Origin: Rhynchopus euleeides
Lineage: Eukaryota > Euglenozoa > Diplonemea > Diplonemida > Diplonemidae
Direction of reading: 5' to 3'
NCBI GenBank assembly: GCA_963210315.1
Contig: OY723302.1
Coordinates: forward strand, 186,001 to 250,000
Length of the DNA stretch: 64,000 nucleotides
Of the stretch, positions 52,978 through 63,352 are shown in pieces (within the stretch, counting starts at the first letter, position 1; each line of letters opens with the position of its first letter). The position numbers and the translations under genes were made by a program. Under the pieces are notes generated by a model. That model was given only the letters and a program-made list of their open reading frames with translations. It searched no databases and was not told where the DNA came from.

Positions 52978-53600
52978 CCAGCTGGAACACCCTTTTTGGT
53001 GGATTCCCGACCCCAGGGCACCCACACCTGTGGCTGATGAAGAGGAGGGCGCTTCGCAAAGGCCGGGACCCCCAGCCCCAACCTCTCATCCACATTTTGA
53101 TGTGAACCTGTCGGCTGAAGCTGGAATCACTTGATGGCATTGCTGTGGGTGTTGTTGTGGACCTGGGTCCGGCCGATTAGTACTCACGCTGCTGTGCCTG
53201 TGATTCAAAGAACCGTGGAGTTCGGAACCCACCTGGAGAGAACGATCCACCTCGAAGAAGCCGCATGCCCGATGCACCCCGGTAGCTGCGTGTACACGTG
53301 GTAAACCTGTGACCACTTCGGTGGAGTGGTCTTTTGGCTCAGTTTCTGGGCCGGAAGTGCTTGATGTTGGTAACCATCTTTGCTATGGGGCTTTCATCAT
53401 GCATTTATCACGTACAGGCCCATGATCAGTGGTTAGCCGGTGTTAACGGTGTGCGGTTCTCTGGCCTTGTGGTATCTTAATCCAAGGGAATGAGGCCCCA
53501 TGGAACTGCGATGAAGTGCACACTCTGTGAGAAGCTAAGTGCCGATCTGGAAAGCGATCTGGATACCCCGGAATGTCAGTCAAGCGGCTCCAGCCGAAAA
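52978..53600. other. Non-TIR core of the MULE-like element, origin unknown
   Basis: The first part (plus 52985-53134) has a coding-like frame, PFWWIPDPRAPTPVADEEEG onward to a stop at 53132, with no known motif. The remaining ~460 bases are stop-rich in all frames, moderate in GC and unlike the flanks, with several possible hairpins (for example ACCACTTCGGTGGAGTGGT near 53312). It could be a captured host segment or a structured RNA locus. I tried to match it to rRNA and snRNA landmarks without success. Confidence 0.4.
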
Positions 53601-53877
53601 ACCGATTTTGTTAACATATGGTTAAAACGAGAAGTTTTTGTCAACATATGATTAGCCCAGAACTTTTTGTCAACATATGGTTAAAATCAGAAGTTCCTGT
53701 CAAAATATGGTTAAATTCATAACTTCTTGTCAACATATGGTTAGATCCACAACTTTTTGTCAAAATATGGTTAAAATCAGAAGTTCCTGTCAACATATGG
53801 TTAAACCCAAAAGTTCCTGTCAACATATGAATTTTCCAAGAAATTTCTGGCAAATATGAAGTTTCCTCAAAATGAAA

Positions 53878-55691
53878 TGACCCAAACTCAAAAGCTGTTC
53901 ACGGAGAGAATCGGAGAATGTAACGAAAGATGGTGTTCCTCGGATGCAGAGCACCCCCACAGCCTGTTGGGCGTGTGAGGTGCTCGCAAAGGACTCCGCA
54001 CGGCGAATAGGTTCTGTGATTTCGGCAGACGCCGAAGCCGCAGAACTGACTGATCATTTCCGTGCCAAAAAATAGGGGGTGTGCGCGTAAAAAGTTGGAC
54101 TTAGAGGCGCGTTATTTGCTTGTATATAGCACGGCGGTCGCTCTCTGCGCCAAACTGTGTCAGTTCTGACGCATATTTTGCGAGGCGGCACACTTCCTCT
54201 GCAGTTCTGAACGGCAGCCCCTGACACCTCTGTTTTTCCCACTCCTCCCTTATATCCTTAGGCCACCACACCGCGGGTTACCTGTCATGACCCAGATCGG
54301 AGTATACAGGAGCTAACACTATCTTCGCCGCGTGGCTCCGTGCGGCTGGCTCGGTGTTGGCTGTGCCCTACCGATGCTCAGCAGCGGCATACGGCCCTAC
54401 CGTGGCAAACCGCCGAAACTGGGGATTCGTGCAAATTCATGCGGAAATGTGTTTCGCGCCTGCTGAACCGCCCGGCTTCCAACGGAGTCAGTGAGGGGGT
54501 GCACCACAACACACTGGCCATGCGTCTCGAAGACGCCGTGGCTGCTGCCATTACACAAATCACACGTGACATGCCAAAACGATGGTGAACTGCATCGAGA
54601 CTCCATCCACGATGCGGGACCCCCAGACAGCAGGGGCACGTTACACCTATACCGTGGGGTGCAGCGCAGGTTCAGATATTTCTGCTGATGCAACCACCGA
54701 CGGTGACACGACAGCACGGTGGGGTGGGGGGGATGAGTATATTTTGGTTGGTCCGGCTGCCACGCCTGATGGACGTCTCGACGGGCCTGCTGGGTATATT
54801 GGCCGAACATTCCTGGCACTGATCACCGAAAAGCAAGTTGAAGGCACACGTGCAATAAAAATCAAGCTCAGGATGTCTTCTCTCCCTCAGAAGGGCGCCT
54901 CCCAGCCCTGCTGCCTCCAGAAGAAGCCAGCAGTCCTGATCGGGAGGGGCAGAGTGCAGGTGTGGGGTGGGGGTTGGGCGGTGCTTCGGCGGGCACCAAA
55001 AAAAACAACCTTTATTATCACCCGCCCAGTCTGGCACCAACACCGGACAGACAATAGCTCGGTGGTTCACAGAGATAGCCAGATCGCCGCGAGGAACGGA
55101 CAAAAGAGTGGGGGCAACTGGGGTGGGTGGTTTCTCCCAGGCAAAGCCTGGTTTTTGCGCAAAGCAAACAAGACACTCGATCTGGCTGATTTTCTTTTGT
55201 GACTTCATTCGTGCCGGGGCTTATCTGAAAAAAAACCCCCCCCCCTCCCCGCAACATTTTACATTTTCCACTGTGTTGCCCAGCAGGGTGCAATCTCCGG
55301 TAACCACGCTCCTATCTACTCCTACGAACACTAATATACTGATGGTATCACAATGATCAACTCGGGGGAGGCGGGGTGTGGGCCGTGGGGTGTGTGTGTG
55401 TGTGTGTGGGGATATTACTTCACTATTCTGAGAGATACAAAAGACAGCCCCAACGCAAAAAAAGGCGGTGCCTCCCCCCCGCCCCCTTCCCCCCCAACCC
55501 CCTGCGGCCATAAAGGGTATCGCAGCTCAGCATCTTGTGTTGAGAGGGGGGGCTGACACCGCTCAGCGAACTGTGGCGGTGCAAACCCTTTGCCGAACAT
55601 CACCACGCAGCAGCGGCGTGGTGGAGTGTGTGTGTCTCGCGGTTGGCGGATGCCCCTGTGCGGCACACACAGCCCCTGCCGCATTGCCGTG
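53878..55691. other. Intergenic, nothing recognised
   Basis: About 1.8 kb between the MULE-like element and the 3' end of the SLC4 gene. A segment at 54137-54215 weakly resembles 16815-16895 (both contain a CAAACTGTGTC...GAGGCG...TTCTGCA order). No gene is supported. Confidence 0.45.
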
Positions 55692-58600
55692 TTATTCGCC
55701 CTCCAGCAGGCTGATGTCGTGGGGCGTGAAGAGGCAGGGCAGCATCTTGTGCCGGATGACGACGAGAATGACGATCACGAAGGGGAACCCCAGGGCTGCA
55801 GGAGACATCTGTATGCAGGGAGGGGTGTGGCATTGCGTTGGCAGGTGTGAAGAAGCTTTGGCAATCATTGCAGAAACCGTGACTACGCAGCAAGGCGTAT
55901 CGCGATCGACAAAACCGGCTCTTCCTGACCCACACTGATACGCGAGTCTTTTTGGAAAGTGGCAGTGGCATCGCAGGGCCTGCTGGTGCTTAACTTTTAA
56001 CGTCTGGAATTCTGCCCATGGCATCGCGTTGTCAAGAACATGCAGCCAACACCCAAACATACCTTGACGCCCCACAGGAAGGCGAAGCAGACCAACTGGA
56101 TGGCTGTCCAGAGGTAGATCGTCTTCAGTCGCAGGCGACGCACCATGTGGGTTGGTGGGTAGCTGTGTTGTGTGGGGCGGTGCGTGGCGTGGCCCAACAG
56201 GCGGGGTGCGTGCAGGACGCAATGTGGCGCTGGCAGCCTGCCAGGGTCCTCTGCTCTCCAACGGCGCCTGGGCAGAAGTACCGCAGACTGGCCAGGGCAA
56301 CGGCAGGTGCCGGTGTTTACAAGTGACAACGACCAACTCTCTGACCACCAGGTGCATCTCATGACGATGCCATTGTAGGCATGCTTCGCCGTTTTCCTCA
56401 CAAAAAGGGGACGCCAAAATGCGCTTGTCCGGACCAAGCGTCGAAGACCCTCAGATGTTCGCATATCCACTGGAAAAGGTGATACAGGGACAACAACTAT
56501 CTTGAACTAGCCTCCAGTTTACATAACGACATACCTTGCAAGCTCTGTGAACCACAGCAGGAGACGCTCGACAAACGGGTTGTCCTTTGCGCCCTGGTAG
56601 GCCATAGTCAGGAACACGCCATGGAGCACAGGCACCGGCAGTGCCTTCAGGGCAGGCAGCGCACCGATCGTGGCAGCCGTCATCAGGACGTGGCACAGCA
56701 ACGAGGTCAGACGAGTCTCACGGCTCTTCACAACGCGCTGACGCAGCACACCCTGCAGGCGGGATGTGGGGTGTGTTACGTAACAGGGGGCACGGCCCAT
56801 CATATCAGGCCTGCCAACGAACATCAACACCAAGGCATGAAGCCACCGTACGGACACACGGCACGGCTGGTTGCCACAACAACACTTGGCAAATCACATA
56901 TCCCTCCGGCGTTTCACCTCACATGACCTAAAACAAGCCGCCTCTGGGCGAGGGTGGGCGAGGGTGGGCGAAGGTGGGCGTGAGTGGGCGTGAGTGGGCG
57001 AGTGCGGGCGAGGGTGGGCGAGGGTGGGCGAGTGTGGGCGACGGTGGGCGAGTTGTGGGCGAGGGTGGTCGAGGGTGGTCGAGGGTGGTCGAGGGTGGTC
57101 GAGGGTGGTCGAGGGTGGTCGAGGGTGGTCGAGGGTGGTCGAGGGTGGTCGAGGGTGGTCGAGGGTGGTAGAGGGTGGTGCGCGTGCTGGGCGACGCCAA
57201 AAAGGCGGCTTGTTTTAGGTCACTGACTTAGCACAAGGCTCTCGGGCCTCCGGAGGAGCAAAAATGGCCTCCTCCGGAGGAGGTCGGAGGCGCCTCCGGA
57301 GGCACCTCCGGAGGCGCCTCCGCCAGCCAAAAACCCATTTCTTCAAGTTTTTTGAAAGTGACCCAAAATCAGCGGGACCCCCTCCTCGGGTGTTCCGAAA
57401 CACCTTTCTTTTGACTATTTGGAATCTGTGCGGATCGTAGTGGGGTCACTTTGTAGGTCGAGGTGTCAAGCTTCACCCATGAAATGCGGGTCTGGTTCAG
57501 GGTCTGGTCATAGGAGGTTGGCCCACAGGAGGATGTGACTGGGAGGCAGGCACACCAGCCCACCCAGCGGGACCCCCTCCTCGGGTATTCCAAAACCCCG
57601 CTCTTTTGAACGTTTGGAACTTTTGCGAATCGTAGTGGGGTCATTTTGTGGGTCTAGGAGCCAAACATCGTCCATGAAATGTGACTCTGGTTCAGGGGCT
57701 GGTCCTAAGAGAATGTGACTGGGAGGCAGCCACACCCACCCACCCAGCGGGACCCCCTCCACGGGTGTTCCAAAACCCCTTTCTTTTGAACGTTTGGAAT
57801 TTGTGCGGATCACAGTGGGGTCATTTCGGTGGTGTACGAGCCAAGCTTCACTCATGAAACGTGGGTCTGGTTCAGGGACTGGTCATGGGTGAAGGTGGCT
57901 GGGAGGCAGCCAGCACGCCCACACCCCACCCCACCTACCCACCCAGCGGGACCCCCCTCACGGATTTTCCAAAACCCCGTTCTTTTGAACGTTTGGGATC
58001 CGTGCGGATCGTGGTGGGGTCATTTTGGCCATGGGGTGTCTGTCTCCACCACTGACTGGGGGTCACCATATGGGCCCAAATCCTGCAGGGTTGCGTTGCG
58101 TCAAAACCTTGCGACCGCTGCCTCCAGACCCAGTGCTGCCGCGGTTTGGTGGGCTCGATGGGTATACTTTGATTGGCTGTGGCTGGTCCAGGAGGAAGTG
58201 GTGGGACACAAGAGGGTATAATGCCCAAGTACAGTACAAACCCCACCAGAAAACAGCCAACTTGGGCGAGGGTGGACGAGGGTGGGCGAGAGTGGGCGAC
58301 GGTAGTCGACGGTGGGCGAGGGTGGGCGAGTGTGGGCGAGGGTGGGCGCGAGTGGTCGACGGTGGTCGAGGGTGGTCGAGGGTGGTCGACGGTGGTCGAG
58401 GGTGGTGCGAGTGCTGGGCGACGCCAAAAAGGCGGCTTGTTTTAGGTCATCACACACAACTCGGTTGGTAATAGTTCTTTGGGGCACCAGCAGCAAATGA
58501 CGCGGTGTATTTCATACCTGCTCGACGTACTCCTCCATGTCAGCAAGCTGCAGGACGTGGAGCGGCGACTGGGGCAGCGCGCCGTGCAGGAAGGGGAGCC

Positions 58601-60374
58601 CCAGCATGCCCAGGAAGAGGTTGATGATCGCCACGACAAACAGGTCCTGGTGCATCGCCTCGCCCTTGCGCAGCTTGAACTCGGGCCGGTTCGACAGGAT
58701 CGACGTGATGTTCTCATCCAGGAAGAACAGCGTGAAGAGCAGGAAGGCAGGGCCCGCCGCCACAAACACCGCGTACAGGGGGATGTTCGCCATGTCCACA
58801 AGCAGGTCGCGATCCTTCGTCAGCTCGGGGTAGTCGGGAACCTCGAGGGTCTCCACGTGGTCAACCTTTGCCAGGTGGTAGATCCCAGCCATCAGCAGCA
58901 CAGCAATAGCCGTGCCATAGTCTGAGAGGATCTCGCGGAAGGTCTTCGAGGTCAGGTTGCTGGTGCGCATGTCCATCAGCTTGACAGACGCAATGAACGT
59001 TCCCAGAGAGAGCACGACACCCATGCACCCTGCGGCCTCGTGCCCATCAGCAGGGGTGAAGAAGTCCTCAGAGGTCGGTTTGATCGCTTCGTAGGCAAAG
59101 ATACCCGCAACAAGGCATGCGAAGATCTGGTCGACAAACGCCGTCACATAGTGGATCTGGTTGCTGAGGTTGAACGCCACGGAGCAGAAGAGCCAGAAGC
59201 TGTTCCAGACACCCACCCAGGCGTAGAAGGGGAGGAACTCGATGCCCATCGCGTCGGTGAGGTCGTACAGAAACCCGATAAACACCGTGAGGGGCCCGGT
59301 CGTCATGATGATCACAAAGGGGCACCCCCCCAGCAGGGAGAAGATCAGCCCCGACGCGCTCTGCGAGATCAGGATCTCCATCGGCCCAATGTTCTGCTTC
59401 GTCTTCTCACTCATCAGCTCCCCGAATGCAATGGCAGGGGCCAGGATGACGCAGAAGAGGTAAATGGCCGTGGAAAGCACCTTCCCCTTATACTCCCAAG
59501 CCTCGGTGAAGTCGGAAGCGTACCACTTCGCCCTGCGCTTGACATCCGCAATCAGGCCCGAGAAGGGCGTGACGCACAGCGGGGTGTCGTGCTCCCTGTC
59601 GAGAGGCTGCGCAACAAACTCCTCGTGCTCACCCTTCTTCGTGGTGACAAACTCGCTGAAGTGCTTCTGGAGGTCTGCATCGGAGTGGATGCCCTCCGCC
59701 TTCAAGCGGAACTCAGGCTCGGACAGCACGGAGGCAAGCGAGCGGGCTGTCTCCAGCACAGTGCGTGTTGTCATATGCGCATCGAGGTGGGGGGGCCCGA
59801 CGCACAGCCCGACAAACCGGACCTGGCGCTGGCTGCCCCCCGCCGTCAGGCTGAGAGGCGTGTGCAGCCTCGCAAGCCCGATGCGGTTCTCTTCCAACCC
59901 GGCGACCTTCCCCATCACGACGGCAAAGCCTCTGCCTTCGATGCCCTCGCGCCACACCTCGGTGCCGTCCTCCCGCTTGGGGGGGAGGATCTCGCGGAGG
60001 ATGCGCTCCTTCTCCTCGTCGCCCTCCTTGGGGTACATTGCGCCCAGAAGCTGCTCCACAATGCCCTTGTGTGTCAGGGCGGTGACGTCGGCAATCATCG
60101 GGATGGTGTCGAGGACCATCCCGTGGAGGTCCTTCAGGGCGCGCCGCTCCTTCCGCAGCTCCTTGTGCTGCACCTCCTCGATCTTCATGTGCAGCACCTC
60201 GTCATCCGCGACGTTGCTGAGGTCTGCAACGGACGCACGGGTGGCATTGTTTGCCCCGTCGTCGCCGCCCTCACCCTCCTTCGCCCCCTCCAGGTCGACG
60301 GCATGCCCGTTCCCAGCCTGCTCCTCCATCTCGCCGGCGGCGATCGGCTCCGTTGCAGACGGGTCGGTGCCCAT
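55692..60374 (-). CDS. SLC4-family anion (bicarbonate) transporter, four exons
   Basis: Exons 60374-58518, 56752-56535, 56162-56063 and 55808-55692 join in frame to about 763 residues; donors GTATGA, GTATGT and GTATGT. The N-terminal ~290 residues are cytoplasmic, with a band-3-type core (VRFVGLCVGPPHLDAH). FSGLIADVKRRAKWYASDFTEA (~271-292) is the family hallmark before the first membrane span. About 10-13 hydrophobic segments follow from residue ~300. FLDENITSILSNRPEFKLRK, GEAMHQDLFVV and GLPFLHGALPQSPLHV mark the conserved transport core, and exons 2-4 supply RETRLTSLLCH, HMVRRLRLKTIYLWTAIQL and the last span ending in SLLEGE. It probably moves HCO3- or Cl- (or borate) across the plasma membrane; substrate and sodium coupling cannot be read. 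Start ATG at 60374 directly follows CCCTCAAG. Intron 1 (1765 bases) is packed with repeats. Confidence 0.92.
56924..57222. mobile_element. TIR-bounded minisatellite unit in SLC4 intron 1
   Basis: TGACCTAAAACAAGCCGCC on the left and its exact inverse on the right (57204-57222) enclose a 10-base minisatellite, GGGCGAGGGT on the left and GGTCGAGGGT on the right. The right end is repeated at 58422-58449, after another stretch of the same minisatellite (58264-58408) whose left end is degraded. No TSD is clear. Confidence 0.75.
57371..58030. repeat. Four tandem copies of a ~190-bp repeat in SLC4 intron 1
   Basis: Copies start AGCGGGACCCCC at 57371, 57566, 57746 and 57945 (spacing 195, 180 and 199). 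Each contains TTCTTTTGAACGTTTGGAA and GATCGTAGTGGGGTCA-type blocks. The last copy is truncated. The unit is not coding. A CCTCCGGAGG palindrome cluster (57246-57325) precedes the array. Confidence 0.9.
58264..58449. repeat. Second GGTCGAGGGTG minisatellite with a TIR-like right end
   Basis: Ten-base units of GGGCGAGGGT change to GGTCGACGGT and GGTCGAGGGT, then GTGCTGGGCGACGCC and the end GGCGGCTTGTTTTAGGTCA, identical to the right end at 57181-57222. It lies 70 bases before the splice donor of exon 1. Confidence 0.85.
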
Positions 60375-60967
60375 CTTGAGGGGGGTGGGGTGGTGGGGCG
60401 GGTGTCAGCACGACAACCCCCTGCCCAAGGCCTCGAAGCTGTGTACTGATCTGGTGGGGGTGGGTGGTGTGGGAGGGGAGCCCCCCGAGTCGCTTCCACA
60501 GCGCGTGCTGTATTAGTGCGACTCGAAATGAACAACTGCATTTTGTGTGTTTATCGGGGCAGGTGATGGAAGTCGCGCATGTGGGCAATGACAAAGGGTG
60601 GGGTAGGGTGGGGCGGGTAGGGGCGTTGCCTTGGCAGAGACAACTCCACAAATATCGGCAACAAAGGCGGGGCATGGGACGCGTGCATATGAGCACAGCA
60701 CACACGGGCGCTCCTCACGCACAACAGGGAAGCACTCCGGAGGGGCATCGATGCAGAAGCAGGCGGCAACACACCACCCGCAGCCCACACCCCTCCAGCA
60801 GACACCACCCCCACCCACCCGTGGTTCCGAGTGTAAATAAGATCCCACGGGCTGGATGTGTCTTGGGGCAGGCGTGATGTGCCGTCTCGGTTGTGCATCC
60901 GCAGCACATCATGCAGCCGCGTCGCGGGTTAGGTGAGCATACGGTGCGGCCAGGCCTTGAGTGTGTG
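60375..60967. other. Intergenic, nothing recognised
   Basis: Between the SLC4 start and the 3' end of the next minus-strand gene. Contains the candidate acceptor tract for the SLC4 transcript immediately before 60374 and no supported gene. Confidence 0.5.
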
Positions 60968-63352
60968 TCACGAGATGTAATACTTCCCAGGCCCGCCGTC
61001 CTTCCCCGCCCCCACACCCTGCACCATGCCCGGCATGGGGCTCGACGCCCCATCCCTCCCGAGCGTGACCCTCGCAGGCTGCCGCGGGACAGGCGAACGC
61101 ATTTCAGACCTGGACCCGGGCCGCGACCGCTGCTCCAGCAACGACGGAGGCGGCACGGGAGACCCGAGCCGCAGCGACTCCGCCGACCCACCACCACTCC
61201 CGCCCCCACCTCCTCCTCCACCATACCACCGGGAGCTGCGGGCCGTGCAGGGGTGGCAACCGTCGCGCCGCACCTTCGACAGAGGCCCACCACCACCACC
61301 ACCACTACCGCCACCCCCGGGCTTTGAGCAACGTCCCCCCGCTGCTGCCTTCTTGGCACCGCGGCTACCGCCGCCGGGTTTGCAGGTGGCTGCTGCTGGG
61401 GAGCCGCGCGACGGGGGGCGTGACAGGGCGGCTTCAGCCGCGAGCGCCTGGTTGCGCTGCAGGGCACCCAAGGTGTAGGTGTAGGACTCAAGCTGGGCCC
61501 AGTTCCTCCCGCAGGCGCGCGCCACCTCGACAGCGCTGTGGAACAGCTCGCAGCTGCGGGGGTCGAGGCGGCGCAGGCTCTGCAGCCCTGCGTCCGTGAT
61601 GGTCTTGTCATGCAGATACCGCATCAGGGCCGACCTCCCGGTGATCCGCTCCCCTCCATTCAGCTTCGTCGTGATGCGCTGCATCAGCACCTTCTCCAGG
61701 ACAAACTTCGCATCGGGCGACCGCCGCGGCACCCCGCCGCACCCCCCCTGCAGGCGCTGCCCCTCCGCCCCCTCTGCGAGCCGCGACGACACCCCACGCA
61801 TCCACCTCCCGAGATCCCCGTTCGCCCGCAGCTGGGGATCCAGCGCCTCCTCCACACAGCCACCGCCAGGCTCCGCCTGCCCACAGCACTCAGCCGCAGC
61901 CTCCCCGTCAACCTCCAGCCGCCGCAGCTGCACCGCAGCGTCACCAGAGGTGCTGGAGGGCGAGGTGACACCTGCTGCTGCTGGAGACGTCCCGCCGTTG
62001 GCTGTTGCGGAGTGTTGACCCGCGTCATCCGGATCGAGCTCGATGCCCAGGAGGCGCTGCTCATAAGGCGAGAGGTCTGCAAGGAGGTCGTCGTCCAGGA
62101 GGGGTGGCGGTGAGGTTGCCTCGGCAGACCCTGCAGCGCCCTGCGCCTCCCGCACAGCCCTGGAGGTGCGGAAGAGGGGCCCGTCAACAACAGTCTCAAA
62201 CAGCATGCGCAGCAGCTCGCAGAGCTCCATGGGGTCGGCAGTCTCCGTCCAGCTTTCGCAGAGGAGGTAGAGTGCGCGGGAGAAGGCATCGTACGACAGG
62301 GCACGTTCCCCCTTGGTGAACGCGAGGGTGTCGGCCTGCGCCACCTTCACCATCAGCTGCCTCTCCTTCACCTCCACCTGGCTCCCGCTGGGTTCCGACG
62401 GGCCCGAGGAGGGTGCGGTGTCGGGGATGCGCGGGGCCCGCTTGCATATGCGCATGGTGCGGATCTTCCTCTCGCTGATGTGGGGGGTGACGGGGGGTGC
62501 CGGCGCCGCCTCGCTGCCGTATGCTGTGAAGTGCCCTGCCCCCGCGCCGTTGGGGTGGTGGGTGCGCCAGCGTGGCGTCTCTGCTGCAGGCTCCGCCACC
62601 AGCGCTGCCTCGCTCAGTGCACCCCGGTAGAGGAGGTACCAATGCACCCTGACGTGCAGGTCGATGAAGGTCTCACGCTCCACCAGCTCGATCGACTTCC
62701 GCTCGTCGGAGGGGGCGCCGGGGACCCCAGCCAGCATGACAGGGCTGTTGCGGAGCTTCGTCTGGCGGGGCATCGCCTTCCAGAAGCGCAGCAGCCACCC
62801 CTGCACCTCAGGGCTGTGCTCCAGGGTGCGCACGTCGGCTTCCGAGAGCAGGAGGGCGCACTTCAGCTTGCGTGGCTGGAAGAAGGCGGCTGTGTAGCGG
62901 GCTGCCTCGGGGGTATCCCAAGGAGGGGGGGGCGCGGCGGTGGTGGTGGTGGTGGTCGGTGCGGCAGCAGGGTCGCCTTTGGAGGTCGGCTCCGTGGTGG
63001 TGTGTGGGGGTGAGGGTGGTGGCGGTGTTGATGTGGGAGGGGGGTCGGCAGGCGGGGGTGTGTGTGTGGCGTGATTCGTAGCCACGGCCTTTGCGGCACG
63101 CAGGATGTCTTCGTTGCGTGCGCGGGCCGTCTTGGCGCGGGCGCGCTCGAGGTATACCAGGAACATGATACGGCACCCGGCCCGCTGCATCGTCGCCATC
63201 AGGTGCTGGTTCGGCTTGGGCGGGAACGCCTGGTCGACCATGCACCTCCGCAGCTCCTGCCGGAAGGCGGAGCTGGTGAGGAGAAGGTACCACGTGGGTG
63301 CGGGCAGGTTGGTGACGACAGGTTCCAGCACAGGCATGGCATCCCCGCGCAT
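60968..63352 (-). CDS. Large protein of unknown function with ordered N-half and Gly/Ser-rich C-half
   Basis: 794 residues, single exon. The N-terminal ~85 residues (PTWYLLLTSSAFRQELRRCM onward) and ~135-245 (KLKCALLLSEADVRTLEHSP...RETFIDLHVRVHWYLLYRGAL) look helical and ordered. A Pro/Thr-rich low-complexity linker (~86-130) separates them. Residues ~330-385 (LSYDAFSRALYLLCESW, MELCELLRMLFETV) form another helical block, as do ~560-640 (KFVLEKVLMQRITTKLNG). The last ~150 residues are Gly/Ser/Arg-rich. No enzyme motif, signal peptide or membrane span. It may be a scaffold, possibly cytoskeletal, but I do not recognise the family. The ATG at 63352 lies 24 bases after a CACCTCAG acceptor; the longer upstream frame is low complexity. 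Confidence 0.75.
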   Translation of the reverse strand: MRGDAMPVLEPVVTNLPAPTWYLLLTSSAFRQELRRCMVDQAFPPKPNQHLMATMQRAGCRIMFLVYLERARAKTARARNEDILRAAKAVATNHATHTPPPADPPPTSTPPPPSPPHTTTEPTSKGDPAAAPTTTTTTAAPPPPWDTPEAARYTAAFFQPRKLKCALLLSEADVRTLEHSPEVQGWLLRFWKAMPRQTKLRNSPVMLAGVPGAPSDERKSIELVERETFIDLHVRVHWYLLYRGALSEAALVAEPAAETPRWRTHHPNGAGAGHFTAYGSEAAPAPPVTPHISERKIRTMRICKRAPRIPDTAPSSGPSEPSGSQVEVKERQLMVKVAQADTLAFTKGERALSYDAFSRALYLLCESWTETADPMELCELLRMLFETVVDGPLFRTSRAVREAQGAAGSAEATSPPPLLDDDLLADLSPYEQRLLGIELDPDDAGQHSATANGGTSPAAAGVTSPSSTSGDAAVQLRRLEVDGEAAAECCGQAEPGGGCVEEALDPQLRANGDLGRWMRGVSSRLAEGAEGQRLQGGCGGVPRRSPDAKFVLEKVLMQRITTKLNGGERITGRSALMRYLHDKTITDAGLQSLRRLDPRSCELFHSAVEVARACGRNWAQLESYTYTLGALQRNQALAAEAALSRPPSRGSPAAATCKPGGGSRGAKKAAAGGRCSKPGGGGSGGGGGGPLSKVRRDGCHPCTARSSRWYGGGGGGGGSGGGSAESLRLGSPVPPPSLLEQRSRPGSRSEMRSPVPRQPARVTLGRDGASSPMPGMVQGVGAGKDGGPGKYYIS

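Larger units (their letters stand above)
52237..53868. mobile_element. MULE-like element with long TIRs, 9-bp TSD and a nested MITE
   Basis: Ends GAGGAAACTTCATATTTGCC and its inverse; flanked by AAAATGAAA (52228-52236 and 53869-53877), a perfect 9-base duplication. The TIRs are about 250 bases on each side and consist of eight or so CCATATGTTGACA(A/G)(A/G)A(A)CTT units. The left TIR is split at TTTA by a 468-base MITE (52304-52771); without it the element is about 1.16 kb. A 9-base TSD and long TIRs point to Mutator-like elements. The interior (52990-53600) has no transposase. Confidence 0.9.

Noticed and set aside
53150..53600. rRNA or snRNA gene in the MULE-like core
   Set aside because: GGCCGATTAGTACTC and GGCCTTGTGGTATC recall LSU, 5S or U2 motifs, but the adjoining conserved segments do not follow, so no RNA family can be supported.
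59040..60516. Two long plus-strand open frames over the SLC4 exon 1
   Set aside because: Antisense shadows; the minus strand has the unmistakable SLC4 motifs.
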